A DNA stretch of 64,000 bases from JAAXGX01 sp965203565. Lineage in GTDB: Bacteria > Acidobacteriota > Vicinamibacteria > Vicinamibacterales > UBA8438. The stretch spans positions 3,596,001-3,660,000 of the forward strand of contig OZ241896.1 of assembly GCA_965203565.1 (NCBI GenBank), read 5' to 3'. This document shows positions 51,809-60,725 of the stretch, piece after piece. The notes below the pieces were generated by a model. The model saw only the letters and a program-made list of their open reading frames with translations. It made no database searches and was not told the origin of the DNA. Every line of letters starts with the position of its first letter. Positions within the stretch are counted from its first letter, which is position 1. The position numbers and the translations under genes were made by a program.

Positions 51809-54800
51809 GATCGACGACCGATCCGCAGCCGCTTCTGGACTTCGTCGACGTGGGCCGCCGCTTCCAGCGCGCGGTGAACCTGGAACGCGACGCAGGGGCG
51901 CAGGGCGCCCTGCGAGGCTATTTGTTCACGCCGGCCGCCCACAAGGCCCTGTCTCAAATCAACGACGGTCTTCAGCGTGCGGAGGGCGACCGCGCCTGGA
52001 GCCTAGTGGGGCCGTACGGGTCGGGCAAGAGCGCGTTCGCTGTCTTCCTCGCCGATTACCTGTCACCCCGGGACACGCCCGAACGGAACGCGGCGAGGCG
52101 GTTGCTCGGCGGTGCGAACGGCGGGGCGGCCCCCGCGCAAGCGCTGCATCCGACGCTGCTGACCGCAGAGCGCGCTCCCCTGGACATGCTGCTGTTCGGG
52201 GCGTTGAAAACCACGTTGGACCGGATCTGGAAGACGCGCATCGGGCGCAAACCGAAAGTCCTCCGCACCGTCAGCGGCTACTTGAACGGCTCCGCACCGG
52301 CCGTTTCTCGATGCGCCACCTCCGAAGTGGTGCGCTGCTTCGAGGAAGCTGCGCGGTCAGTCGCCGACGCGACCGGCGCCGGGCTGCTGCTGATCGTGGA
52401 CGAGGCCGGCAAGGTGCTCGAATACGCCGCGCAGGAGCCGCGCCGGGGCGACGTTTACCTCCTGCAGGCGCTCGCGGAAGCCGCGGCGCGCAGCGCCGAC
52501 GCGCCGATCGTCATCATGACGGTGCTGCACCAGTCGTTCGACCATTACGCGCACCAGCTCAGCGCCGCCGAGGGCAACGAATGGGCGAAGGTGCAGGGGA
52601 GGTTCGGCGACCTCGCCTTCCGGGAAGGCGGCGACCAACTGATCCGTCTGACGGCGGAGGCGATCACCCACACGGGCAAGCCTCCGGCGCCGCAGGACTG
52701 GAAGCGGCTGGTAAGGTCCACGGCCCGATGGATGTCCGAGGGGACCGGCTGGAACGAACGCGAGTTGAAGCGGTCGCTCGACGCCTGCTGGCCGCTGCAT
52801 CCGGTCACGGCGGCGCTGCTCGGGCCGCTGTTCCGCGGGCGGTTGGCGCAGAACGAGCGCTCGCTCTTCGCGTTCCTGTCGTCGGGCGAACCGTTCAGTT
52901 TCCGCGACTTCCTGCGAACGCACGGCGTCGCCGACCTCTATACGGTGGACCGGCTGTACGACTACGCCTTGAGCGTACTCGGCAGCCGGCTGTTTGGCCG
53001 GGAGGGACGGAGCTGGGCGGAGATAGACGGCGCGCTCCGGCGTTGTTCCGCCGCCGCGACCGCCCTCGACGAGCAGATCGTCAAGACGGTCGGTCTGCTC
53101 GGCATGCTCGGCGATCAGGTCGGCCTCCGCGCCTCGGCGGGCGTGGTGGCGGCGGCCTGCGGCGGCGAACGCTCGGACGTCGACTCCGTCCTGGAACGTC
53201 TCAAGGCCGAATCGGTCTTCGTCTACCGGCAGTTTCGCGATTCGTACCGGATTTGGGAAGGCAGCGATCTGGATCTGGACGCCCTGATTGCCGAAGCGGT
53301 GCAGCGTCTTCCCGCCGATACGTCGGTGGCTGCCGTGCTTCAACGCTCGGCTCCTCGCGCTCCGCTGGTGGCTCGCCGCCACCTGTACGAGACCGGCACG
53401 TTCCGCTACTTCGACGTTCGATTCGTCGACGCCGAGCGACTTTTCCTGCAGGAAGAAGCGGCGCTCGAAGGCGGCGGCGACGGCGTCATCCTGCTGGCGC
53501 TGCCGCGAACCGAGCAGGAGGCGCTGGATCTGCAGGCGCGGGGCGATGCTCTGAGCGCGGCGGCCGACCAGTGGGCGAACGGGAAGCCGGTGGTCCTGGT
53601 GACGCCGGACGCGTCGAACCGGCTGGCCCACGTCACACTGGAGTTCGCCGCCGCAGAAGCCGTGCAGACGTCGACCCCGGCGCTGCAATCCGATCCGACC
53701 GCGCGAACGGAGCTGTCGGGCCGGATCGACGATCTCGGCCGCCGGCTCGCCGGCGAAATCGAGCGCGCCTTCGACCCCGGTCTGAGCACCTGGCGATCGG
53801 CGGGTGAGCGGTTGCCGCTTCCATCGTGGCGGGACGCGACGAGCGTTCTGTCCGCACTGTGCGACGCGCACTACCATGCGGCCCCGCCCATCAGGAACGA
53901 ACTGCTGAACCGCCGGGCTCTGTCGTCGGCGGCCGCGCGCGCGCGCCGGAACCTGATGGAGGCGATGATCCTCAAGCGGAACGCCGAGCGCTTGGGGTTC
54001 GACGGCTATCCGCCCGAAGTCAGCATGTACCTGTCGATGTTGAAAGAGCACGGGTTCCACCGGCGACGACAGGGTGAATGGGGGTTCCGCCGGCCGACGC
54101 GAGACCTCGACCCGCTCTGGCGGGAGATAGACCGCTACCTGTCGGACACCGAAGCGGGCCGCCGGCCGCTGGACGAACTTTATGACCGGCTCCGGCAACC
54201 ACCCTTCGGCTTGAAGGACGGTCCGCTTCCCGTCATCGTGCTGGCTGCGTTGATGGCGCGCGAACACGAAATCGCCGTCTACGAGCACGGATCGTTCGTG
54301 CCGGCCTGGACGCCGTCGCACGCCGAGCGCCTGCTGCGGTCGCCGCGGGCGTTCGCCGTGAGGCTGTGCCGCATCGGCAACCTTCGGCGCGACGTGTTCG
54401 GCCGCTTGGCGGCAATGCTGTCGGCGCCTTCCGGACGTGAGCCGTCCCTGCTTGGCGTCGTGCGCGGTCTGGTGCGGTTCGTCACCGCCCTGCCGCCGTA
54501 CGCGCGCTTGACGCGTACGATTTCCGCTCCCGCCCGCAACGTCCGCGACGCTCTGGTGCGCGCCCGCGAACCGGCCGCGTTGCTGTTCGACGACCTTCCG
54601 GCCGCGTGCGGATGCGAACCGTTCGGCGCGAGCGGCGAGACGGACCGAACCCGCATCGACCTGTTCGTCGGCAGGTTGAAGAACACACTGCGGGAAATCC
54701 AGGACGCGTACTCCGACCTGTTGTTCCGCTGTCGGTCCGTCATGGCCCGGCAACTCGAACTGCCCGACCCGCCGAACGCATTCACGGCGGAGTTGACGAA

Positions 54801-55275
54801 GCGCGCGCGCCGGCTCCGGGAAATCTCCGTGGACCCCGTGCTGAAGAGCTTCGTCTTGCGGGCAAGCGACGGAATGCTCGAACCGGACGATCTCATGGTG
54901 TCGCTGCTGACGCAGCTCGCCAACAAGCCGCCGGCGGAATGGGCGGACGCCGACGAAGACCAGTTCCAGGTCAGCTTGGCGCAGGTGGCTCGCCGCTTTC
55001 GCAGCATGGAAGCGCTGGTTGTCGACATGGCCGAAAACGGCGACGACGAACCGCTGCTCAGGCTGGCCGTGGCCCGGCGTGGGCAGACCGAGCGCGAGCG
55101 CGTGCTGGCGCTTCGCGCCGGCGACGAGCGACAGATCGAGGAAGTGCGCGCGCGCGTGCGCACCGCGCTTGGCGACGACGAACCGCCGGACCGCGTGCTT
55201 GCCGCCCTCGCGCTCATCGCCGAAGATTTTCTCGGCGCGTCCGAAGACTCCAGTCAGGAGCAGCGGAAGACATGA
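51805..55275 (+). CDS. Large P-loop ATPase of the DUF4007/PAPS-reductase locus
   Basis: A 1156-residue ATP-binding protein. The Walker A motif WSLVGPYGSGKSAFAVFLAD lies near residue 70, with a Walker B-like segment GLLLIVDEAGKVLEYAA near 195 and YLLQALAEAAARSADAPIVI then MTVLHQ as sensor 1. The rest is long, helical and alpha/beta, without nuclease or helicase motifs I can name. Size and layout recall BrxC/PglY-type or other STAND-like defence ATPases. GTG overlaps the DUF4007 stop (GTGA), and its own stop overlaps the CysH-like start (ATGA). A three-protein complex made in fixed ratio is likely. Confidence 0.75.
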   Translation: MRSTTDPQPLLDFVDVGRRFQRAVNLERDAGAQGALRGYLFTPAAHKALSQINDGLQRAEGDRAWSLVGPYGSGKSAFAVFLADYLSPRDTPERNAARRLLGGANGGAAPAQALHPTLLTAERAPLDMLLFGALKTTLDRIWKTRIGRKPKVLRTVSGYLNGSAPAVSRCATSEVVRCFEEAARSVADATGAGLLLIVDEAGKVLEYAAQEPRRGDVYLLQALAEAAARSADAPIVIMTVLHQSFDHYAHQLSAAEGNEWAKVQGRFGDLAFREGGDQLIRLTAEAITHTGKPPAPQDWKRLVRSTARWMSEGTGWNERELKRSLDACWPLHPVTAALLGPLFRGRLAQNERSLFAFLSSGEPFSFRDFLRTHGVADLYTVDRLYDYALSVLGSRLFGREGRSWAEIDGALRRCSAAATALDEQIVKTVGLLGMLGDQVGLRASAGVVAAACGGERSDVDSVLERLKAESVFVYRQFRDSYRIWEGSDLDLDALIAEAVQRLPADTSVAAVLQRSAPRAPLVARRHLYETGTFRYFDVRFVDAERLFLQEEAALEGGGDGVILLALPRTEQEALDLQARGDALSAAADQWANGKPVVLVTPDASNRLAHVTLEFAAAEAVQTSTPALQSDPTARTELSGRIDDLGRRLAGEIERAFDPGLSTWRSAGERLPLPSWRDATSVLSALCDAHYHAAPPIRNELLNRRALSSAAARARRNLMEAMILKRNAERLGFDGYPPEVSMYLSMLKEHGFHRRRQGEWGFRRPTRDLDPLWREIDRYLSDTEAGRRPLDELYDRLRQPPFGLKDGPLPVIVLAALMAREHEIAVYEHGSFVPAWTPSHAERLLRSPRAFAVRLCRIGNLRRDVFGRLAAMLSAPSGREPSLLGVVRGLVRFVTALPPYARLTRTISAPARNVRDALVRAREPAALLFDDLPAACGCEPFGASGETDRTRIDLFVGRLKNTLREIQDAYSDLLFRCRSVMARQLELPDPPNAFTAELTKRARRLREISVDPVLKSFVLRASDGMLEPDDLMVSLLTQLANKPPAEWADADEDQFQVSLAQVARRFRSMEALVVDMAENGDDEPLLRLAVARRGQTERERVLALRAGDERQIEEVRARVRTALGDDEPPDRVLAALALIAEDFLGASEDSSQEQRKT

Positions 55276-56078
55276 ATGGTCAAGTCCGGCACGTCCTGAG
55301 TCTGTCCGGCGGAAAGGACAGCACCGCCCTGGCGGTCTACATGCGCGACCGTCAGCCGGACATGGAGTACGTCTTCTGCGACACGAAGAAGGAATTGAAG
55401 GAAACCTACGACTACCTGGCGAAGGTCGAGGCGTATCTCGGCAAACCGATCGTCCGGTTGAACGCCGAGCGCGGATTCGACCACTGGCTCGAAGTCTACG
55501 GGAACTACCTGCCGTCGCCGCAGATGCGCTGGTGCACGCGGAAGCTGAAAATTCACCCGTTCGAGAAGTTCGTCGGCGACGATCCGGTGATCAGCTACAT
55601 CGGCATCCGCGCCGACGAGCAACGCGAAGGCTACATCTCCACCAAGCCGAACATCACGCCCAAGTACCCCTTCAAGGAAGACGGCGTCACCAAGCAGGAC
55701 GTCTACCGCATTCTCGACGAGTCGGGACTGGGCGTTCCCGACTACTACGCCTGGCGGACCCGCTCCGGGTGCTACTTCTGCTTCTTCCAGCGCAAGGCGG
55801 AGTGGCTGGGGTTGAAGGAGACCCACCCGGCGCTGTTCGAGGACGCCAAGGAGTACGAGAAGATCGATCCCGAGACCGGCCGCCGGTTCACGTGGTCGCA
55901 GAGCGAGAGCCTTGATGAACTAGCTCAACCCGACCGCGCCGCCGAGATCAAGCGCCGGCACCTCAAGGTGATGGCGGCGGAGAGCGCGACGAAACCGGAC
56001 CGGCCGCTGACTGAGGTATTTGCGGATGCGCTTGATGAGGAAGACAGCGAGGAAGGGTGCATGATTTGCCATCTGTGA
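55272..56078 (+). CDS. CysH/DndC-like PP-loop sulfotransfer enzyme
   Basis: A 268-residue PAPS-reductase-superfamily protein. The PP-loop is VLSLSGGKDSTALAVYM, which binds ATP for adenylation. Also seen are YVFCDTKKELKETYDYL, the Cys in MRWCTRKLKIHPFEKF, SYIGIRADEQREGY, and a CxxC in RSGCYFCFFQRKAEW. A C-terminal GCMICHL adds a second Cys pair, suggesting an Fe-S cluster. DndC uses the same fold to activate DNA for sulfur insertion. No cysteine desulfurase (DndA) is in the window; IscS from elsewhere would have to serve. Its start overlaps the ATPase stop (ATGA). Confidence 0.85.
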   Translation: MNGQVRHVLSLSGGKDSTALAVYMRDRQPDMEYVFCDTKKELKETYDYLAKVEAYLGKPIVRLNAERGFDHWLEVYGNYLPSPQMRWCTRKLKIHPFEKFVGDDPVISYIGIRADEQREGYISTKPNITPKYPFKEDGVTKQDVYRILDESGLGVPDYYAWRTRSGCYFCFFQRKAEWLGLKETHPALFEDAKEYEKIDPETGRRFTWSQSESLDELAQPDRAAEIKRRHLKVMAAESATKPDRPLTEVFADALDEEDSEEGCMICHL

Positions 56079-56195
56079 TTTGACCGGGAACAGACTGCCC
56101 CACGGGCGCTAAAGGGGCCGTAGCACATGTTGCGCTTGATCCGTGCTTATCCTTTTCGTATTTGATGAAATCAAAGGTATCGACTCGCATGCATC

Positions 56196-57896
56196 ATGGC
56201 GCGCCATCATATCCACCTAACGCTTGATCGGACTCCTTTGGGTTTGGAGATCGCCTTGTCTCGATCTAAATCTGGAACGGATTTGAGGCCCCATTCATTT
56301 TTTGATGAAACGTTTCGATGCTCAAAATCTACGTTGGCTGATTTAGTCGATCACATTCATAGAACCAGATCGGACATTGTTCGAAGGATAGAAGTTGGAG
56401 ATGTGGTAAAACTACTGGTGCCCCAAGTGGATCCACCAGTGTTTCGCGTTACGAACTCCGAACGCGGCGCCTACTTCAATCTGGGAGAGTTATGGCGGTG
56501 GCGATTTCTAGCGGAACTCGCTGACTATCCGTTCAAGGAACACCAGGGTCTCGGCGTAAAGTGGCTGAGCGGGCGTACCGCAGCAATACTTGCAGACGAT
56601 ATGGGCCTCGGCAAGACGCTGCAAGCAATCGCGGCATTCGAGGGCATGCAGAGATCCGGCGAAATAAAAAACGTTCTAATTGTTTGCCCAAAATCCTTGA
56701 TTGGAATATGGGAAGCTGAAATCAGCCTGTGGGCGCCAAGGCTTTGCACCGTAGCTTTGCATTCAAGCATCACATCAAGGGAATGGCGCGTCGTCGCCGC
56801 GCAGTGCCATGTCACCGTCACGAACTACGAAGCTCTTCGAAGGAATCGCCCCGGGCAAGGCGCATTTGACCTCGTTGTGTTCGATGAAATTCACAAGTTG
56901 AAAAATTCCAAATCACTCAACTATTCTGCAGCCTACCAACTCGTGCCGCGATTCACTTGGGGCCTGTCGGGAACCCCATTGGAGAATAATACCGGCGATC
57001 TTGCTGCGGTACTCCACTTGATCGATAGGAAGCGGATTTCACCAACGGACCGACATCTGCCAATGTCGTCGCTTCGTTCCCTTGCTGCTAACTATGTCAT
57101 GAGACGTAACAAGAACGTTATTTCCAAAGAATTACCGGTCTTGATCGAGAAAACGGAAACACTGCCGCTTACACCTGAGCAAAAGCGTGCGTACGACCGG
57201 GTGCGACACCATTTCTCCATGAATACTCTTGGCGCGTGGATTGCGTCGTTCAATAAGATGAGAGACATCTGCGACTATGATCCCGATACAAAAAGGAGTT
57301 CCAAAATTGACAGAGCCATGACCATCATTGAAGCCACTCGAAAACTCGATGAAAAAACTGTTGTGTTTTCCTGGAAGATCGAGCCTTTGCGCCTGCTTCA
57401 CTCAAGACTTTCCGATGAACACGGAAGTGATTGCGTCGCTTTGTTGACTGGTCAGACCGACTCAATGACGAGATCGAGGATAGTGAATTTTTTTCAGAGT
57501 CGGAGTGAGCCTTTCGTGCTTCTCTGCTCAATTCGAGCGACCGCTGAGGGCCTTACCCTTACAGCCGCAAACCACGTCGTGTTCCTTAACGAGTGGTGGA
57601 ATCCGGCAGTGAACACGCAAGCACGGGACAGAGTGAACCGTATCGGCCAGGCTAGAAACGTTTACGTCCACAGACTCCGTTCTCAAGGAACAATCGAAAC
57701 GCGATTGGACGAACTATTGAAATCGAAATCTGCGTTGTTCGACAAAATCGTCAATCAACTTGCAAGAACAGGCTTTGCCTCAAGTGAAACTGCTCCGGTG
57801 GAGCTTCTTGAATTCCTGAAAGAGAAGCCAGAGGCTTCGGTCGACTATACTACCGACCTACAGACCTCACGCCAAGTGGAGTCTATTTCATCTTGA
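56196..57896 (+). CDS. SNF2-family DEAD/DEAH helicase (low GC)
   Basis: A 566-residue translocase. Motifs: ILADDMGLGKTLQAIAAFEG (I), NVLIVCPKSLIGIWEAE (Ia), LVVFDEIHKLKN (II, DEIH), FTWGLSGTPLENNTGDL (III), KTVVFSWKIEPLRLL (IV), TAEGLTLTAANHVVFLNEWW (V) and QARDRVNRIGQARNVYV (VI). It is a single-subunit helicase with a short unrecognised N-terminal domain (residues 1-105) and no nuclease motif. Base composition is far below the neighbourhood (47% GC over 57121-57180), indicating a separate origin. It starts 117 bp after the CysH-like gene and overlaps the convergent DGQHR gene by 52 bp at the 3' end. Confidence 0.9.
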   Translation: MARHHIHLTLDRTPLGLEIALSRSKSGTDLRPHSFFDETFRCSKSTLADLVDHIHRTRSDIVRRIEVGDVVKLLVPQVDPPVFRVTNSERGAYFNLGELWRWRFLAELADYPFKEHQGLGVKWLSGRTAAILADDMGLGKTLQAIAAFEGMQRSGEIKNVLIVCPKSLIGIWEAEISLWAPRLCTVALHSSITSREWRVVAAQCHVTVTNYEALRRNRPGQGAFDLVVFDEIHKLKNSKSLNYSAAYQLVPRFTWGLSGTPLENNTGDLAAVLHLIDRKRISPTDRHLPMSSLRSLAANYVMRRNKNVISKELPVLIEKTETLPLTPEQKRAYDRVRHHFSMNTLGAWIASFNKMRDICDYDPDTKRSSKIDRAMTIIEATRKLDEKTVVFSWKIEPLRLLHSRLSDEHGSDCVALLTGQTDSMTRSRIVNFFQSRSEPFVLLCSIRATAEGLTLTAANHVVFLNEWWNPAVNTQARDRVNRIGQARNVYVHRLRSQGTIETRLDELLKSKSALFDKIVNQLARTGFASSETAPVELLEFLKEKPEASVDYTTDLQTSRQVESISS

Positions 57897-59209
57897 CTGG
57901 GGCGAGGTATCAACAATGCATGCCAATCCTCCTTTAGTTCTTCGAGATCCTCAGGTTGAGGATCGTCCAATCCAATCTGAAGCAGCAGGATTCTCTTAGC
58001 CACGTCCATAGCGCGCTTGCGGTCCTCGTTGCGCATGCGCTTTCTGCCTCGGTCCGGATCTTGAATCAGCAGGAGCCCGGCCCACGGCGGCAAGCGCAGA
58101 TCCCAATTGACACTTGAGAAAACCCTGACGCATGAACGAACTTCGTCAGAACTGGGTGAATCAGGATTAGGAAGACGTCGGTTCAACAGAATTCTAGCCA
58201 CGTCGGCGAATAGCTCCTGGCCGATTGGCCAGAACAACAGATTGTCCGTCAAGTCATCGGGATTTTCGGGGGGCGCGTCGTGCTCCCGCATTTTGATCGG
58301 ATCGGTCTTCAGAACAGGCATCTCCTCCAACATGGCGTTCCAATACATGACCAGCTCGCCGAACAGATCATCTAGATCGTCTTCTGGCGGTCTAAATTGC
58401 TTGTATTGCTTCGATGCGAATTCGCGATGTCCGCGCTCGGCAGTACTCAAAAGTTTCTGATTCATACTGTAGAGCGTCTGGAGCGTCGTAAAATATGTAT
58501 CTCCGGAACGAAGGTTCTTGCCCTTTGTCTTCAAGTGAGGCGACGTGTTGGGTTTTCCTGACCACTTGAAAAAATCGTGCTCCGTCAACAGACGACGCGT
58601 CAATATCGCGATCACGTCGTCCTCGTCCATGATGATGTTGGTATCAGCATCGGTTTTTTGCGCGTAACGATTGAGGCTAGAAAAGATTCGCCGATAACTT
58701 GCCATAAATTCGGCATCCGCCTCTCTACGGATGATCATGATGACGGATATTTCCTCGTCACGAAACCCCTCAGGAATTTCCGGAATGTCCGGTTCCTTTT
58801 GTTCGATCAGCGTTTGAATCGCCTTCAGGCGATGCTGGCCATCAAGGGCGAAATACTTTTGGCCCCCATCAAAAGTGAGAACGCCGAACGTTTCATCGAA
58901 GCCCGCAGTTCTTAGCAATGCAAACCTGGGATCGTCAGCAATCTCGACCGGCGTGTATGTGGGGTTTCCACCAAGGGCGGCAACGACGATGGATGAGAAG
59001 AATCGATCATCCCGCTTGCCAAGATATTTGACTATTTCCTTCTTCACACGACCTTCGTCGAGCACTCGCTGAATGGCGTCGTCCAGCGTCTTGTTTTCGT
59101 AGATCTCGGACGCGAAACCTACTTCTTTGACAAGATCCTTCATCTGCATCTTGACGATGAAGTACGTCCAGCGGCCCATACTTGCTTTCAGGGCAGGGTA
59201 GAGATTCAT
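57845..59209 (-). CDS. DGQHR-domain (DndB-like) protein
   Basis: A 454-residue protein with the diagnostic KYFALDGQHRLKAIQTLIEQ, preceded by IADDPRFALLRTAG and followed by ISVIMIIRREADAEFMASYR and RIFSSLNRYAQKTD, matching the ParB-like DGQHR family that includes DndB. DndB regulates phosphorothioation operons in Dnd systems, so here it probably has a regulatory or DNA-marking role next to the CysH-like gene. The start ATG at 59209 has GGGAG 8 bases upstream and overlaps the original stop of the GIY-YIG gene (ATGA). GC is low, like the helicase. Confidence 0.82.
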   Translation of the reverse strand: MNLYPALKASMGRWTYFIVKMQMKDLVKEVGFASEIYENKTLDDAIQRVLDEGRVKKEIVKYLGKRDDRFFSSIVVAALGGNPTYTPVEIADDPRFALLRTAGFDETFGVLTFDGGQKYFALDGQHRLKAIQTLIEQKEPDIPEIPEGFRDEEISVIMIIRREADAEFMASYRRIFSSLNRYAQKTDADTNIIMDEDDVIAILTRRLLTEHDFFKWSGKPNTSPHLKTKGKNLRSGDTYFTTLQTLYSMNQKLLSTAERGHREFASKQYKQFRPPEDDLDDLFGELVMYWNAMLEEMPVLKTDPIKMREHDAPPENPDDLTDNLLFWPIGQELFADVARILLNRRLPNPDSPSSDEVRSCVRVFSSVNWDLRLPPWAGLLLIQDPDRGRKRMRNEDRKRAMDVAKRILLLQIGLDDPQPEDLEELKEDWHALLIPRPSQDEIDSTWREVCRSVV

Positions 59210-60002
59210 GCTTTTCTCCCGGGACGATCGTCGGTTCCGACAGGTATAGGATCCCCAACGATGCCGGTTATCGGTTCCGTCCTCTCGTTTGCGGTAGGAC
59301 CGAAACAGCGAATCAAGACGGCTTCGTCTCTTTTCATCCGATCTGGTTCCCACCGATGAAACCAGAACTGCATTGACGATCCAAAACAGCGGCGAGCGGA
59401 GTCCATTCTACCGGAAGGACTTCGGCAGTGTTCCAGAAACCGTCGTCGCAAGTTATAGGTCCTGCCAATGTAGATGGGAGTGAAGAGGCAGGTATAGGAT
59501 CCCCAACGATGCCGGTTATCGGTTCCGTCCTCTCGTTTGCGGTAGGACCGAAACAGCGAATCAAGACGGCTTCGTCTCTTTTCATCCGATCTGGTTCCCA
59601 CCGATGAAACCAGAACTGCATTGACGATCCAAAACAGCGGCGAGCGGAGTCCATTCTACCGGAAGGACTTCGGCAGTGTTCCAGAAACCGTCGTCGCAAG
59701 TTATAGGTCCTGCCAATGTAGATGGGAGTGAAGAGGTTGGAGAACAGATCGTTCCCACGAATTTTCCTCGGCGGCCGGCATCCGACCGGGGATGTGCAGA
59801 AAATGTAAATTCCAGACTGACCGCTTGGCACCAAGATCGCTTCATTTTCGACGAAACCTACCGCTCTCCAAGACCTGCTGTCGCGCAAATCCCGCGGAAT
59901 CTTGTCCCACAAATCCGGATCGTACTGCCAACCGTAGTTCAGCGTCACCGTCAATGAGCGTCGACCGGCTTTCAGAGAGCCCGAAGTCCTTGAACAGCGC
60001 AC
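59206..60002 (-). pseudogene. GIY-YIG nuclease, broken by a 248 bp tandem duplication
   Basis: The frame from about 60002 encodes SGIYIFCTSP, then FTPIYIGRTYNLRRRFLEHC, the GIY...YIG core with the catalytic Arg, followed by WFHRWEPDRMKRDEAVLIRC. Entering the duplicated block shifts the frame (248 is not a multiple of 3), and translation ends at 59334 with unrelated residues. If one copy of 59241-59736 is removed, the gene reads through to ...GDPIPVGTDDRPGRKA, stops at 59206 and overlaps the DGQHR ATG (ATGA), giving about 182 residues. The start is uncertain (ATG 60002 or GTG 59948). As sequenced, the protein keeps the GIY-YIG core but has an altered tail. Confidence 0.75.
59241..59736. repeat. 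Exact 248 bp tandem direct duplication
   Basis: Bases 59241-59488 and 59489-59736 are identical by eye over their whole length. Two adjacent perfect copies with no divergence mean a very recent event or an assembly artefact. Confidence 0.9.
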
Positions 60003-60128
60003 ACAATGTTATCGTACCCAATCTCGGACCTGCATCTCCAAAGACTCTATCGCGATGCCGCCATGCCCGGCAGGGCGTCGGGTGCTCGGCCGCTCTTGAC
60101 CTCCACCGCCACCGGCGCCGATGAGTAT

Positions 60129-60725
60129 TCAGAACCCCGCTACGTACGGCAGGCCAGCTCCGACGCGGCGTACGGCGGCGAAGTCGTCGAGCAGGAGGCC
60201 GGTGGCGTCCCACTGGCCGTCGAGGAACGCTTCGCGGACGGCGGCGGGCATGCCGGCGGGCACGACGCGGCCGGCCGCCTCTACCGACGACTCCGCGACG
60301 CTGAAGGCCAGCCGCAGGTCGGGGGTCCGCTCGACGGCGCGCATCAGCAGCTCGACGTCGGCCGCCGCGGCGGTGGCGCACGGCAGGCCGATCGCCGTCG
60401 CGTTCCCCTGGAAGATCTCCGAGAACGACTGGCCGACGCACGCGCGGATTCCCCACCGCCTGAGCGCCTGCGGCGCGTGCTCGCGCGACGACCCCGACCC
60501 GAAGTTCGCGTTGACGAGCAGGATCGACGCGCCGGCGTACGACCGGTTCTCGAACGGGTGGTCCGGCATCGACCGCCGGTCGTCCTCGAACACGTGCTCG
60601 CCGAGGCCGTCGAACGTGATCGCCTTGAGGAACCGGGCGGGGATGATCCGGTCGGTGTCGACGTCGTCGCCGCGCAGCGGGACGGCGGTCCCCTCGATGC
60701 GGTCGATCCGCCGGCCGTCGCTCAT
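60129..60725 (-). CDS. leuD: 3-isopropylmalate dehydratase small subunit
   Basis: A 198-residue small subunit of the leucine-pathway isomerase. Motifs: GDDVDTDRIIPARFLKAITF, NANFGSGSSREHAPQALRRW and SFSEIFQGNATAIGLP. Length fits the family. The start overlaps the leuC stop (ATGA). Its last residues (AGLPYVAGF) and stop region are repeated at about 50547-50590, the far edge of the defence-like island, so the 3' end of leuD seems to be an insertion target. Confidence 0.95.
   Translation of the reverse strand: MSDGRRIDRIEGTAVPLRGDDVDTDRIIPARFLKAITFDGLGEHVFEDDRRSMPDHPFENRSYAGASILLVNANFGSGSSREHAPQALRRWGIRACVGQSFSEIFQGNATAIGLPCATAAAADVELLMRAVERTPDLRLAFSVAESSVEAAGRVVPAGMPAAVREAFLDGQWDATGLLLDDFAAVRRVGAGLPYVAGF

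Noticed and set aside
55272..56078. Assimilatory PAPS/APS reductase (cysH) for sulfate metabolism
   Set aside because: No cysD/N/I/J/G neighbours; coupling by ATGA to a large ATPase and DUF4007 points to a DNA-related PP-loop enzyme instead.
60003..60128. Possible small gene or promoter between the GIY-YIG gene and leuD
   Set aside because: Short, no conserved frame and no clear promoter; treated as intergenic island edge.
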